64,000 nucleotides of DNA. It comes from Mortierella sp. BCC40632 (taxonomy: Eukaryota > Mortierellomycota > Mortierellomycetes > Mortierellales > Mortierellaceae). Positions within the stretch are counted from its first letter, which is position 1; each line of letters starts with the position of its first letter. The stretch lies in NCBI GenBank assembly GCA_011634665.1, contig WAEK01000002.1, forward strand, positions 248,001-312,000, in the 5' to 3' direction. A model generated the notes under the pieces. The model made no database searches. It was not told the origin of the DNA and saw nothing but the letters and a program-made list of their open reading frames with translations. Shown one piece after another: positions 49,201 through 60,401 of the stretch. Both the position numbers and the translations under genes were made by a program.

Positions 49201-51794
49201 CAATAGACGAACATAAAAGCAGCGTGGATGACTTACCCATAGACAACATCACCAGCATCGTCAAAAAGAGCATTGGTCCGCCAGGACCAACGTAGCCACT
49301 ATGGAAAATTGGTACCGTCATTTCTTTTATAGGTAAATACGAGATTTCATCTTTTTGTTCCTTAAAAAAAAAAAAAAGAGCGATCAGAGAGAAAGAGAGA
49401 CAGAAAGATAGGGCTAACGCTTACGTGTTCATGTCTAGCGGCCTGAGCTTTGCTCCGAGTCTTCCTGCAGCAAGATGACGCAACGCAGTCCAGTTTCCTC
49501 TGACAGATTCAGCAAACCCATGAGCCATTACCATCATACACGAATATGCAAGCCTACCCTCGCCATGGTCAAAAGATAAAGAGAGAGAGAGAAAAATTAG
49601 CATGGTTTCCCAGGAAGAACAAGAATATGCTCCATTTAAGTAATGATAAGCGCCTATTGAACATACGCCTCATTGCTTGAAATATCTCTTTGTCCAGCAT
49701 ATGGGTATCTATGATAGGGGAGGGAGGAGGAGGAATACAATCAAAAGGGATGATCCCGTTAGGTCTCGCCCAAATTTGGTCCGCACTGCAGGTATCACTA
49801 GGACCATCTCTTAATACTTACTCTGCTGGGTTGAGTGCGGCCCACTTATCCAGAAACTGCTCGTAGGGTTGGTATCCATGCAACTTTAAAAGGTTATCAA
49901 ACATAAAGAGTCCGTTCAGATCCTTGGGCTTCAGGGTCGGATCCTCTGCCAAAAGTGATTGTGCAATTTGGTTGGTGGTAAGCCAGACATAGTCCTGGGA
50001 AACAAGCCCCCTTCGACTATAGGGGGAATCCCAAGATTTTTGAGAAGAGTAGAGTTTTTGGTTCAGTGTCAAGACGGAAGTCATTAGAATAATCTGCTAT
50101 CAGGGACACTAGAGCAGTTCCATTTTTTTTTTTTTTTACCATTTTGACTTACATAGCCTCAAGCATAAGCTTCACTTGTGGGACACCGACGGCTGCAATT
50201 AAGACAATCCGTTGTCCAGATCCTACTAGCTCATCCAAGATAGGGGCAACTTCTGAATAGGCTCCCTTTTCCCAAAATGCCTGGCGGCATCCGATCGTAA
50301 TATTTCTTAGACGGGCCTGATTGGCAATGTTGTCCATCACTAGAAAAAAAAAAAAAAATAAGGACGCATCATAAGTCAAAAGCTGTGTCTCTCAAAATAC
50401 TCCAGTTAGCCATTCTCCTTTTTTTTTTTTTTTTTTTTTTTTCTGAGAGCCCAGCGAGTCGCTGGTATACAAGACGGCAACGTTGTTCCATCCGCGGTTG
50501 GCGACAAAGTCCAGCATGACGTTTCCAAACATGAGCTCTGTTGGAATGGTCCTGAAAAAGTAACTATAGTCATCCTTGTTGGAGAGTTGAACTAGGAAAG
50601 AAGGTGCATTAGCATCTGAAACAGTAGAGGCCAAGACAGAGACACAAGGCATGTGTTGATCTTGTGCTAGAGGGTCATCTGTGTAGAGAGAATAAAAGTA
50701 GGAGAAGAGAGAGATGAAAAAAAAAAAAAAAAAAAAAAAAAGACATACTTGAACCTGCGGAAAATGAACACTGAGGGATCGACAATCGACTTGTAAGAAG
50801 TGCAGATTGGACAGAGAGTGCGCTACTGACATCTCCAATGACGCCCGTGACGCCACCATCAGTCTGGAGCAATGAGACGGTCGAAAAGATGGCCTGAGCT
50901 GCCCCAGAGTTGTCAGGATCAAGACCATTGAAAGAGTCTTTGAGAACCAGAGTGATGTATGCGCCTGGGATGATCTGTTGCGCGTTGATCTCACTCGCTG
51001 CTAGACGGATCGCTGACGTGCCGCTGCGGACAGAAAAGAAGGAAAAAGAAAAAGAAAAAGGTGTATTAGCCCAAGAAGAGATACAGTTGCGGATGCGGAT
51101 CATGAATTTGAGATGTGGTGTTGTCTACGTTTTACCTGTAGGCGAGTTGCTGCGTGAGGTTGTTTGGGAGAGAGAAAGGAAGGAGCACGCCCACCTTGAT
51201 CTCGACAAGGCCTTCATGCATAGTCACATTCGGTGTGATGGTCAGCGAGTTGTTGGCGCCTGTGGCTGGTGTGAAAGGAAAGTTCCGAAGCGTGACATTG
51301 GGTTCGTTCTGGGGAAGTATCATTGCTGAGGAAGGCTCTGCGCTGGAGGGTGATGACGATGTAGGTGATAGAGACCCAGATGTAAGAGAAGGTGTGGAGC
51401 CTGGTGTCTGTGGAGAAATAGTTGTGGCTGCCTTTGGTGACTGGTCAGGGTTTTGGCGTTTTCTCCGAGCCCGCGTCGGCACAAGACGCCGCGAGCGCCG
51501 GTGTGTCCTGGACGCGCTGTCTTCGATGGAAGAGAGCTGGTTGGAGTCGGTGGGAGGGCCATGATAGGGAGCAATCGAGCATTGGGTTAGACTGCATGCT
51601 GGATGAGACTGACGGTGCCATGTGGATGTCGCCACTGAAGGAGGAGAAGGTGTGGTCAAAGGCAACGGCAATAACGGGGGAGCGAGTGGCGGCGATGAAG
51701 AGGCGCTACAGCAGCTCAAGAAGACGTGGAGAAGGAGGTGGGTCCATGCCAGAGCGATGCAGGAGCGACTCGCATCGGCTCTGGCCAGGCGCAT
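46259..51794 (-). CDS. Class C (GABA-B-like) G-protein-coupled receptor with PH-like tail
   Basis: Fourteen exons inferred: 51794-51136, 51023-50749, 50678-~50443, 50339-50153, 50016-49822, 49708-49667, 49553-49425, 49298-49237, 49121-48849, 48724-48466, 48312-48080, 48038-~47933, 47856-47368, 47254-46259; about 1,380 aa. Signal peptide (LAWTHLLLHVFLSCC), Ser/Pro-rich segment, then a periplasmic-binding-like ligand domain (IKVGVLLPFSLPNN, SAIRLAASEIN, VTGVIGDVSSALS, WNNVAVLYTSDS, RGLVSQDYVWLTT). Seven helices: IGLVIISVAGISVLFSLITM, CCLELVGFILLYAS, PLALNVGFVLVVGN, LLKIVGTILLGNM, FFIILYIYDGGLLLVATYL, FVCLFYLLTHIL, FVLSTVVILFGTTFSLLFLFLPKL (FxPK is a class C mark). The tail has a PH-like segment (YVLKVIGGGRRDFLFQVRDEERL). 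Donors of exons 3 and 12 are lost in A tracts, and exon 8 is one base short of frame. The gene may therefore be damaged or mis-assembled. Confidence 0.85.
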
Positions 51795-54700
51795 TGTATG
51801 CTATATCGAGCTGGAAGAGAGTGAGTAGGTTCGAATGTGGGAATGAGGCGCCAGCAGTGACCAAGTGTCGGCGCAACGGAGGTGAGTCTCGGGTGCTGAA
51901 GCTTGAGTGATAGGTGGGGGAGGGAGGGTAGCGAGTGAGCACTAAGGAATGGTGATTGGCGGACGGTGGGAAGTGGGTGAAGGGCAGTGTTGAGTAGTGG
52001 ACGGTGGTTGACGGCGGGAAGATGAAGCTCCAGGGAAGGGAGAGAGCAGATGCGTTGTCGGCTATGAGAGAACAAGTCGGGTCAGGTAGAGGAAAGGAAG
52101 CGCGGCATCGAATTAGCTGGGATAATCTCTTTTTTTGGAGTCCTTGGAGTCCAAAAGGGGATGGAGGGGAAGGAGGGGGGGGGGATAGACAAAAAGGAGG
52201 AAGAGGGTGAGGGAGAGTAGGAAGAGGAAGAAGAAGAGGAAGAGAAAGAGGAAGAGGAAGAGGAAGAGGAGGAAAGGGTCGGCGCCTATTGATCTCGCTA
52301 CGCCGCCGCTTGTCTTGCGCTATCGACCTGTTGGTCATCTTCGCTAGACCTCAGACAGAGGGCCGGAGACGCCTTGGCCAGCAAGGGAGGGGGAGGGAGT
52401 GAGCGAAAGAGGGGCACAGGAGGGCCAGAAGAGCGCCGGGGTAGAAAAAAAAAAAGGTGTTGTCTCAATCTCTTCTTTTTCTTTTTCTTTTTCTTTTTTC
52501 TTGGGCGCTCTGTAGACCATGGGCTTCGGTCATAGAATACCACAGGCACAAGAGAGGGGCCACATATGCATCGGCCACACAACGATCTCGCGCTGTCGCC
52601 TTCTGCTTTGAGCAGAATGGCAAAGAAGTGTGTCTCTGGCAAGGGCAGGGTGGGAGCAGAGGAGGACATGTGTCAACAGAGTGAAGACACATACACACAG
52701 GAGACCAGCAAGAATAGAAAGACATCTGAGCAGTAAAGGGGGTGGATCGAGGTTAACCACTCGTCCGTTCTAGGCAGAGAGAGCGGGTGAGAGAGCGGCA
52801 AGGAGGACAGGCAGCGGGCTGTCTTTTTTTACAACCCGTTTGCTTCGCATCGCAGTCGCATGCTAGTGGAGATGCATCTGCCGAGATGGATTGTGTATCG
52901 AGATTATTGCCCCGATACGCGTCCGTCTGTCATGTTTGAGCTTGTGGTATAGCAGGAGAGAGAAAGGGGAGGGGGGAGCAGGACCAGGGTCGGGGTCGGA
53001 ATCGGGGTCGAGGTCGAAGTCGAGGTCAGAGAGGTAATGAAAGAGTGCGCTGGTGGAATGGGTATTGCTGTCATCTCAAGGAGAGAAGCACAGAGGTCAA
53101 ACTGTCGCGGTCCATGTTCATCAGTCCTCAATCGCTGTGAAGAACACGACCCTCGGGTCAAGTAGGGGCGTTGCCTCTGGGTAGCAGGCGCCCGCACGAC
53201 CAAGAAACTGGGTAGCGGCAGGAGTACAGCAGCGGATGCATATAGCATAAGCTTACACGATGGCGTAAGACAACTGGGACCTTGCGGCGCCGAGTTGCAT
53301 CAACGGGGCAAGTCGAGAGCGTGTTTGGGACAAAGGAGGAGCCAAGATGAGGGGCGGTGTGTTGGAGGAGTCTTATTAGTGAGGTACGCCAGCCTAGTGA
53401 TATGGCGCGAGGTAGAATGAAAAAGAAGGGAAAAAAAAAAAAGGAGGCGACCACCCCAAACAGGAGATGCACCACAGCGAAGACAGCAGTGGAAAGATGG
53501 AGTTGGCTCGATGAAAAGAGTGGGGCATTGGCGTGTAAGGTAGAGAGTGAAGTAGAAATAGAAGGGGGGGGGGACGATTGCCTAAGGAGTTGTCTTGGTG
53601 AATGCTAACCGTCCAGCGATAAGTCGACTCACCTTCAGACTAACGTTCAATGAGCTTGCTTGATGTAGCAAACGAAGTGGAAAGTAGTGAATAGAGGCTT
53701 TGCTGACATATATCTGTATACGATCAGGATAAAGTCCGACCAAGTACAGACAACAGGTATCGAGGTGGATGGTATCTGAGGATGACTAGTGACCAGAAGC
53801 GGTGGTACAGAGTTGTGTCAGCATTTGGGGACAAGGGGTCGAGGTGCCAGGAGCAGTTGTGGCAGCGGAGGTTGAAGAGCGATGGAGAGCGGATTGCTAT
53901 GGGGTTGGGGGAGTGCTGAAGGGCAGGCGGATGGTGAACAAGCAGTGGGATGGAGGAGCAAGCATCGGCAGGTGAAGGCGGAGCGAGGGGGAGGTGAGAA
54001 GAAAAGAAAGAGAGAGAGGAGAGAGGAGAGAAAAGAAAGAGAAAGGATGAAAGAGAAAAGAAGCGACAGTCTACCCCGAGGAGATGGTGCGACACAGACC
54101 AGAGCCGCCGTCTGTGCTGCGAGCTGTGCCTGACCTGGGTGCGTACGGCACATCGCGAGTCACTCAACGAATGCACAGACATCGCCACCCCCCATCCTGA
54201 TCCCCTCCTCCTCCCACTCTCCCTTCCAAAAGGAATCAGTCCAGCCTGTCAGAGGATGTCTCTATTCCTCAGCCGAAGCCCGACCCTACCCATTCCACCG
54301 TTGGCATCTATGCGACAAGTCGACGCTAGCAGTGTATGTAACGAGACCCGGCTTTCATTCTAAAGACGACCAAGAAGACTATGGATTTTGAGAGACAGGT
54401 ACAGTACTATCCGCTTGAGAAGTGAATGAGCTGCTCGAACAAAGGAGGCACGGTACCATCGAACTGTTCTAGTTCGACCAAAAAGAACATGGTCGGCTAG
54501 GATCTTTCAAGAGAAGTGAGCCCGGCATCTAGTCCGTGCTCATTACACGAACGGCTATTCTAAACGCCGGCTTTCGCGTCAGGTATTCACCAGTAGAATC
54601 CAAAGAATCAAGGAACAGCTGGTTGAGCCACCGAAGAGCAATCTCAATAGAAAAGTGGCTGTGTCGGTCGTATTTCAGGTATCTGCGCCAAGAAGATTAC

Positions 54701-54996
54701 ACTCGTGTACTGGCTGTTTAATGGAATAGTTCTTACAAGGAACGTCCTAAAAGACGTCGACCGCCGTAAAAGCCGTAATACTCCTCTCCCCTATCAACCG
54801 CTAAAAGAGATTATCCTTTTTAAACTTGAGCTGGTGTCTGGCCAGCCCTTTCCTGGTTTCTCAACCAAACTTAATACTTGCTCACACTCTCGCTCCTCCG
54901 AGCTCAAAGAAAAATAACCCATATTTCCTTTTACTAGATGGGCTGTCCGCACAGCGGGCAGTTTAGAGGACTGGCTAAAAGGCATATCCAGACTAT
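51795..54996. other. Non-coding spacer, purine/pyrimidine-rich
   Basis: About 3.2 kb with no recognisable gene. It includes the GPCR 5' region, GAA/GGA-rich blocks at about 52196-52275 and 53990-54060, a pyrimidine block at about 52468-52500 and a G run near 53563-53572. The part at 54361-54996 has more even composition and might hold an old mobile-element remnant, but I see no terminal repeats or coding domain. Confidence 0.5.
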
Positions 54997-57900
54997 CTAC
55001 ATTGCGCGTCCTGACTCGCGGCGTTCCCGCTGTTGACGTCTTTGTTCCATCTTTGCCCAGAACTCCTCATCTGTCTCAAGGGCTTCACGGCCCATTTCCT
55101 TCAACCGCTCTCCAGCCTTGTTAAGACCCATCCTGATCTCATCATCAAAGTCCTGGACAGCCAACTCTGCCTCCTTTGACTTGGCATTCAACCAGGCCTT
55201 ACCCTCCATTTTGGCTTTGTTCACTTCTTCTTCGGTTTGCTTTGTCTTTGCGTCCCACCATTGGTGGCCATCCTTGCCCATTTGCTCCATAGCCGCCTTA
55301 GCCTTGTTCACATCCTCCTCGGCTCCCTTCACTGTCGTGTCCCACCATAACTGTCCTTCCTTATCCATTTTCTCCATTGCTTCTTTGGTCCTGATCATTT
55401 CTTGCTCAGCCTGCTTTGTCTTCGAGTCCCACCACTGACGGCTCTTCTCATCCATTTGCTCCATAGCTGCCTTGGCCTTGTTCACTTCACCCTCAGCCTG
55501 CTTCACCTTAGCATCCCACCATCGACGACCTTCTTCATCCATTTGCTCCATGGCGGCTCTGGCCTCTTCCAATTCGTGTTCAGCCTCCTTCACCTTTGTG
55601 TTCCACCATTGATGGCCATCCTTCTCCATTTGATCTACAGTTGCCCTGGCCTTGTTCATTTCCTCCTCAGTTGCCTTCACTGTTGAATTCCACCAATGCT
55701 GACCCTCTTTTTCTACTTGTTCCATTGAGGCCCTAGCCTTGTCCACTTCCTTTTCAGCATGCTTTGCAGTCGTGTCCCACCATCCACGGACATCTGCCTT
55801 TGTCTGACGTAGGTCTTCTCGGATATGATCCATCAGGTTGTGGTCGCCAACACCGTCCCCTCGGACAGCGCGATTGGCAGTCTGTTCTTGGACGGATTTT
55901 GAGGCATCTACAACATTATCATAAGCCTTTCGTGCAGTCTCATCCTTAGTCTCTCCAACCGCTGCTGCTCGGGTCTGAACATCCTTTGCTGCTTTGACAG
56001 CAGCCTTTTCAACCGTTCGATCGACAGGTGAGGCCGACTCGGTAGACATGGATCGAATATCCCGCTCTACTGACTTGAGCACCTCAGTGGCTGATGTCGT
56101 GGCATTTTGAAGAGCCTCCTTTGCCCTAGTTTCGGCGCTTTGAACTGACTCCTTCAGGTTGCTGAGTCCTTCATGGATATCGCTCTTGGTTTGCTTAATA
56201 TCCTCGGCAATATGATCCATGAGCTCGCTCGTGCTGTCGTATCCTTCATGTGAATGCTCCATAGGCTGCGACTTGACGGTCTCTGAAGTTTTCTCAGTAG
56301 ATTTGGAAGAGGATCGGGACCAAGGCCAGCTCCAGCCGGACTTGTGGCTCTGCTCTTCAAAGGTTTGTTTAGCATCCTGAGCAGCCTTCTCCATAGTTGC
56401 CTTCCTGGCCAAAAGCTCCGTTTCGATCTTGGATTTGGCACTCTTGATGGATTGGTCTGCTTTTGCTTTTTGCTCTTTGGCCCAAGCACTAGCCTCGGCG
56501 CTGATTTCGGCTACATGAGCCTCTGCAGCAGCCTTATCGCGGTGGATCTTCTCGCTCATGTCATGAGCAGCAGACTCGGCTCGTTGGCGCTCTTCTTGTT
56601 CCCAGGCCAAAACTCGACGCTTGGCCTCTTCGGCCTCTCGTTTGGTAGCGGCCTTCTCAGCCACGAACCGCTCCTCCACCTCTCGGGCTCTTCTCTCGAT
56701 GGCCATCTGTCGTTCACGAAGTAGGGCCGCTCTTTGGTTTCTCGCCTGAAGAACTGCCTCCTCTGTACGAATTCGGGCTTCTTCGGCTGCCTTTTCCAGA
56801 CGAGATTGTTCTTCGGCCAAACCCTCGGCCAGATCGAATGCCGCTTGCTCAGCGGCCTGCTTCGCCTCCCAGATAATAGCCTCAGCTCGATCTTCAAGCA
56901 TGGGCACCTTCAAGTCTTGATCTGCAGTATAGGTGAGCTTCTCAGATCGAAGGCTCCACCAAGATGGACGTCCAAGAGATGAAGAGGCAAAACTGCCAGT
57001 GTACTCGTAATAGTCGGCATCCCGAATGTCCGCGGATGAAATTTCTTCACCGTTGGACCAATACTCGGGTTCTCGCTTCCGACGCTGGATGTAGTCCATT
57101 CCAGACACTGACTCGCCAACACGATCCGCAGGCGATTTGGCCATTGCATCCGAGGCTCTATTCTCTAGTTCTTTCATATCAAGGATACCCTCCATGAAGC
57201 TATCACTGGCAATGTAGCCAGTAGCCGCCTTGCCTGCCTCAGAGAGCTTAAATCTGCCTCGACCAGTGTCCCCTGATCTAGGATGTTCAGTCGATTCTGG
57301 CGAACCAGCTTCATGGCCTTCACCGCTGGAACGATGGCGGCTCGACCACCAATGCTTATGGTGGTGAGGATGTGACTCATCATCCTTTGCCTTGTCATCT
57401 TTGGCGTCAGATTTTTTGAACAGAGTCTTTCCTGCACTCTTTCCTTCTCTCTCTCGTCGCTCCTCTTCAGCAGCCTGGGCCTTCCACCAATCATCAGCAT
57501 CCTTAGCAGAGGCCTCAATGGATTTTTCCACTGCAGCTGTTTTTTCATCCACCCAGTCTTTGGTCTTTTTAGCGGCGCTGGAGGCTTGACTCGAGAGGTC
57601 TTCGGCATACTTTTCAGCTTCATGGGCCTTATCCTCAACCCAGTTCTTGGCATCTGTGGTAGACTTTTCCACCTTGGCCGAGGTAGTATTCCACCAGTGT
57701 TTGGCCTCTTTTGAGGCATCCTCGACGGCCTCGGTCACCTTTTGGTCAGCCTTCTTAAAGGTCTCATCAGCTTCAGAGCTCTTGGTGTTCCACCAATGTC
57801 GAGCCTCTTTGGCGGCTCCCTCAACGGCCTCGGTCACCTGATCATCTGCCTTTTTGAAGGCTGCGTCTGCCTCGGAGCTCTTTGTGTTCCACCAGTGCCT

Positions 57901-59086
57901 GGCATCCTTTGCTGCTTGGTTAGCCTTGGCCTCGGCCTCTTTCAGTGCATCTTCAGCTTCAGAGTTCTTTGTATTCCACCAATGCTTAGCATCCTTGGTA
58001 ACCTCTTTGGACTTTTCCTCCATGTCATGGAGCGACTTGTCTACGTCCGATACCTGCTTGTTCCACCAATGCTTAGCCTCTTTAGCTTTGTCGTCAACTG
58101 CTTCTTGGACCTGTCGTCCCTTGAGATGGGCTTGATTCGAGGCATCCTCAATGGATCGTTTGGCTTGGTCGCCAACCCTAGCAACCTGATCTTCGGCCTC
58201 TTGCTTCTTGTGCTGCAACCAATTTTGGGATCTCTGAGCCCCTTCTTCAAGATGCTGTCGAGACTCTTGAGCGCGCGCCTCGGCATGCTGCCACCCTTCA
58301 CGAGCACGAGAGGTCAATTGTGCACGAGCCTCATCGGCCTTGGAAGCCATGGTACCAGAGTCGATACCAGGGTGATAAACGGCCTCAGAGACTCGTTGCT
58401 GGTCTGAAGCACGACCTGGATGAGATTGCTGATACTGGTGAGGGAGGGTCTTGGCAGCCATGGCACCCGGCCCTCCTGTAAGAGTATCGATCATAGAATG
58501 AGTTGTGTGGGGCAGGAAATATGCACCCGCAGCCGTAGCAAATGCCAAAGGAGATAGCATTCTAAGCATGACATTGCCTATAATTGATTGATTGATTGAT
58601 GGATGGATTGGATTGCCCGAGTTAGACCTGTGTAGAGTTGAGAAACGGAAAGTATAGTAAATATGAACAATGAGGTAAAATGCAACTTTGCTTACGTTGA
58701 CGAGCAATGACAGATCCGGTAAAGCCGGCAAGAGCTACATAAATCAGGCCTGGCATAAGCTCCTCTTCCTGATCTTGCAATGAAGCAACCATAGGACGCT
58801 GTTGCTGCGATTGCTGTCCATTAGACTGTTGGCTATCTCGTCTCTGCCGTCTCCTGTGGTCATCAAAGTCAACGTCCTCGTAGCGCTATTGAGTTGACAC
58901 AAATCGCCGATGGAGACACAACGTTCGATGGGATTCATCAGTGATCTAATGGGAAGGGGAGGCTACAGGAGAGAGAGAAAAAAAGAGAGGATTCCATCGA
59001 CTTACATCGTTTTCATCTGCGTGCACACGAGTGTGAGCGAGATAAGTGGATGTAGCTACTAGACTTGCTGCCGTGGCAAGTCTCAT
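54997..59086 (-). CDS. Giant apolipoprotein-O (MIC26/MIC27)-like protein with WW-repeat coiled-coil extension
   Basis: Three exons: 59086-59006 (27 codons), 58885-58696 and 58577-54997. Joins are GAT|GTAAG..AATAG|CGC in phase 0 and CAAC|GTAAG..TATAG|GC in phase 1; 1,283 aa. The N-terminus is presequence-like (MRLATAASLVATS). Residues ~72-120 read MPGLIYVALAGFTGSVIARQ then RNVMLRMLSPLAFATAAGAYF and LPHTTHSM, the two-helix core of ApoO/MICOS MIC26-MIC27 proteins of the inner mitochondrial membrane. Family members are usually about 200-270 aa. Here ~1,150 residues follow: about five 29-33-residue units starting (K/R)HWWNTK, a His/Ser-rich linker, a long Ala/Glu/Arg coiled coil, and seven ~29-residue units of type WWDxKxKxAExEVNKAKAAMEQMDKEG. 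The repeats also resemble amphipathic LEA or apolipoprotein helices. Location in cristae is inferred from the N-terminal domain. Confidence 0.82.
55140..55800 (-). repeat. C-terminal WW-repeat array (seven ~29-aa units)
   Basis: Seven consecutive units, each starting WWN or WWD and continuing as an amphipathic Lys/Glu/Ala helix with a MEQMDKEG-type end. Unit length is about 29 residues (87 bp). Confidence 0.85.
57720..58110 (-). repeat. N-terminal WW-repeat array (about 29-33 aa units)
   Basis: Coding tandem repeats inside the ApoO-like gene. About five units begin with KHWWN or RHWWN, followed by a variable Ser/Glu/Ala/Lys segment ending in AAKEA or VTKDA. Two adjacent units are nearly identical (RHWWNTKSSEADAAFKKAD / RHWWNTKSSEADETFKKAD), which suggests recent duplication. 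Confidence 0.8.
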
Positions 59087-60401
59087 GGGCTAAGGTAGAC
59101 ACGCCATTTGGGAGGGGGAGAGGGAGAGAGGAATCACAAGAATGAATACTTCGGTTACAATGCTTCATGTAACAGCAGTCGCTCATATCACGGAGGGAGA
59201 GGTACCCGGATGGCTCTGGGAACCATGGTGGAGACTATTGTGGGAAAAAAGGTAGCAGTTTTCTAGCTGTGGAGATCAAAAGGCTGTAGAGGCGAAAATA
59301 ATAGAGGATATCAATAAGCCCTGGGGGGGGGGGTCAAGGGTCAAAGGTGAATGCTTGTGTCTGCGTCAAAGTGAATGCAATAGTGGAGAAGAGAAGAGTG
59401 AAGAGAAAAAAAGAGAGAGAAGAGAAAGAAGAAGAGAAAGAAGTGAGCGAGAGAGCGTGCGAACGAGAGGACGCGGCACTGAGGAACACCAAGTCTTGCA
59501 TTACCGAATAGAGAATAGCTATATAAAAAAAATCGTGTCTTGTCTCGCATCCGCGTGAACCATGGGCCGCGTGTCTCTGCCGCCCCAGTTTAAAAACCGT
59601 CCAAGGCTGGTCCCTCCTCTCTTCGTAAACATCGTGTCATAGTACCGCCTCAGCTCTCGCAGCACATACGACAAATGAACTTCATGTGCACGTGAGCGCG
59701 CTTCTGAAGGAGCTGACAATTGACACTCCCCCACCTCTCTCTTTGGTAAGAGGACGCAAAATGAGATGGCTGGTCAAAGGATCCACTACAGAGCTCCCTT
59801 GTAATAGCGTAATAGACGTGAAAATTACGCTTACTGCCAAGGAGCGCTGTATTTACTCTGATTGTAGGTTTGTAGGCAGAGCAGCGTGTTTTAGAGCAAT
59901 GACCCTGCCAGTCCAGTGGCCACGGTTGTGTGTGACCCGATTTGGGTTGCATCAGTGTATTCTATCAAAGCCATAGTCGGAGTGAAGCCTTCTCTTGCCT
60001 TGCACATTTGTCAGCTTCAGCTCTCTATCCTCGGTATCCACCCTAAGTGTTCCTCGGCCACTACTCTATCTCTTGTTCTCCTTTAGCTCCATAACAACCC
60101 TGGGAATCTATTGTTTTCTGCAATGTTCGACCCTACCATAGTCAATGTCGCCACCAACAAAGAATGGCCGTCAAAGAAAGGACGATGGGAGTCTTTGTAA
60201 TCGTTGTCGTCGAATGCTATAAAATCCCCCTCGACTGCCCCCTTTCACAATCTCTCATTCTCGCCTTCTTCATAAATATTCTTCGTATACCTACACACAA
60301 GTACACCAGTTCCTTCAAGATCTTCGTCATTCAAGAGCTCTTTCAACTATTTCACAAGTCTCGATCAGCTCCTTCCTCAAGTCTCTCTTACAATATCCAA
60401 A
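59087..60401. other. Intergenic between divergent ApoO-like and MDR genes
   Basis: About 1.3 kb with GA-rich sequence at about 59386-59450. A short C/T-rich leader with CTACACACAAGTACACC precedes the MDR ATG. No gene seen. Confidence 0.5.

Noticed and set aside
51154..51910. Plus-strand open frames over the GPCR first exon
   Set aside because: The minus strand has the signal peptide, correct splice donor and domain continuity; the plus frames are shadows.
54361..54996. Possible transposon remnant left of the ApoO-like gene
   Set aside because: Composition differs from neighbouring purine tracts, but no terminal repeats, target duplication or transposase similarity were seen.
57742..58407. 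221-codon open frame antisense to the ApoO-like gene
   Set aside because: It arises from the reverse complement of Lys/Glu/Ala repeats and gives Leu/Gly/Pro-rich nonsense with no family features.
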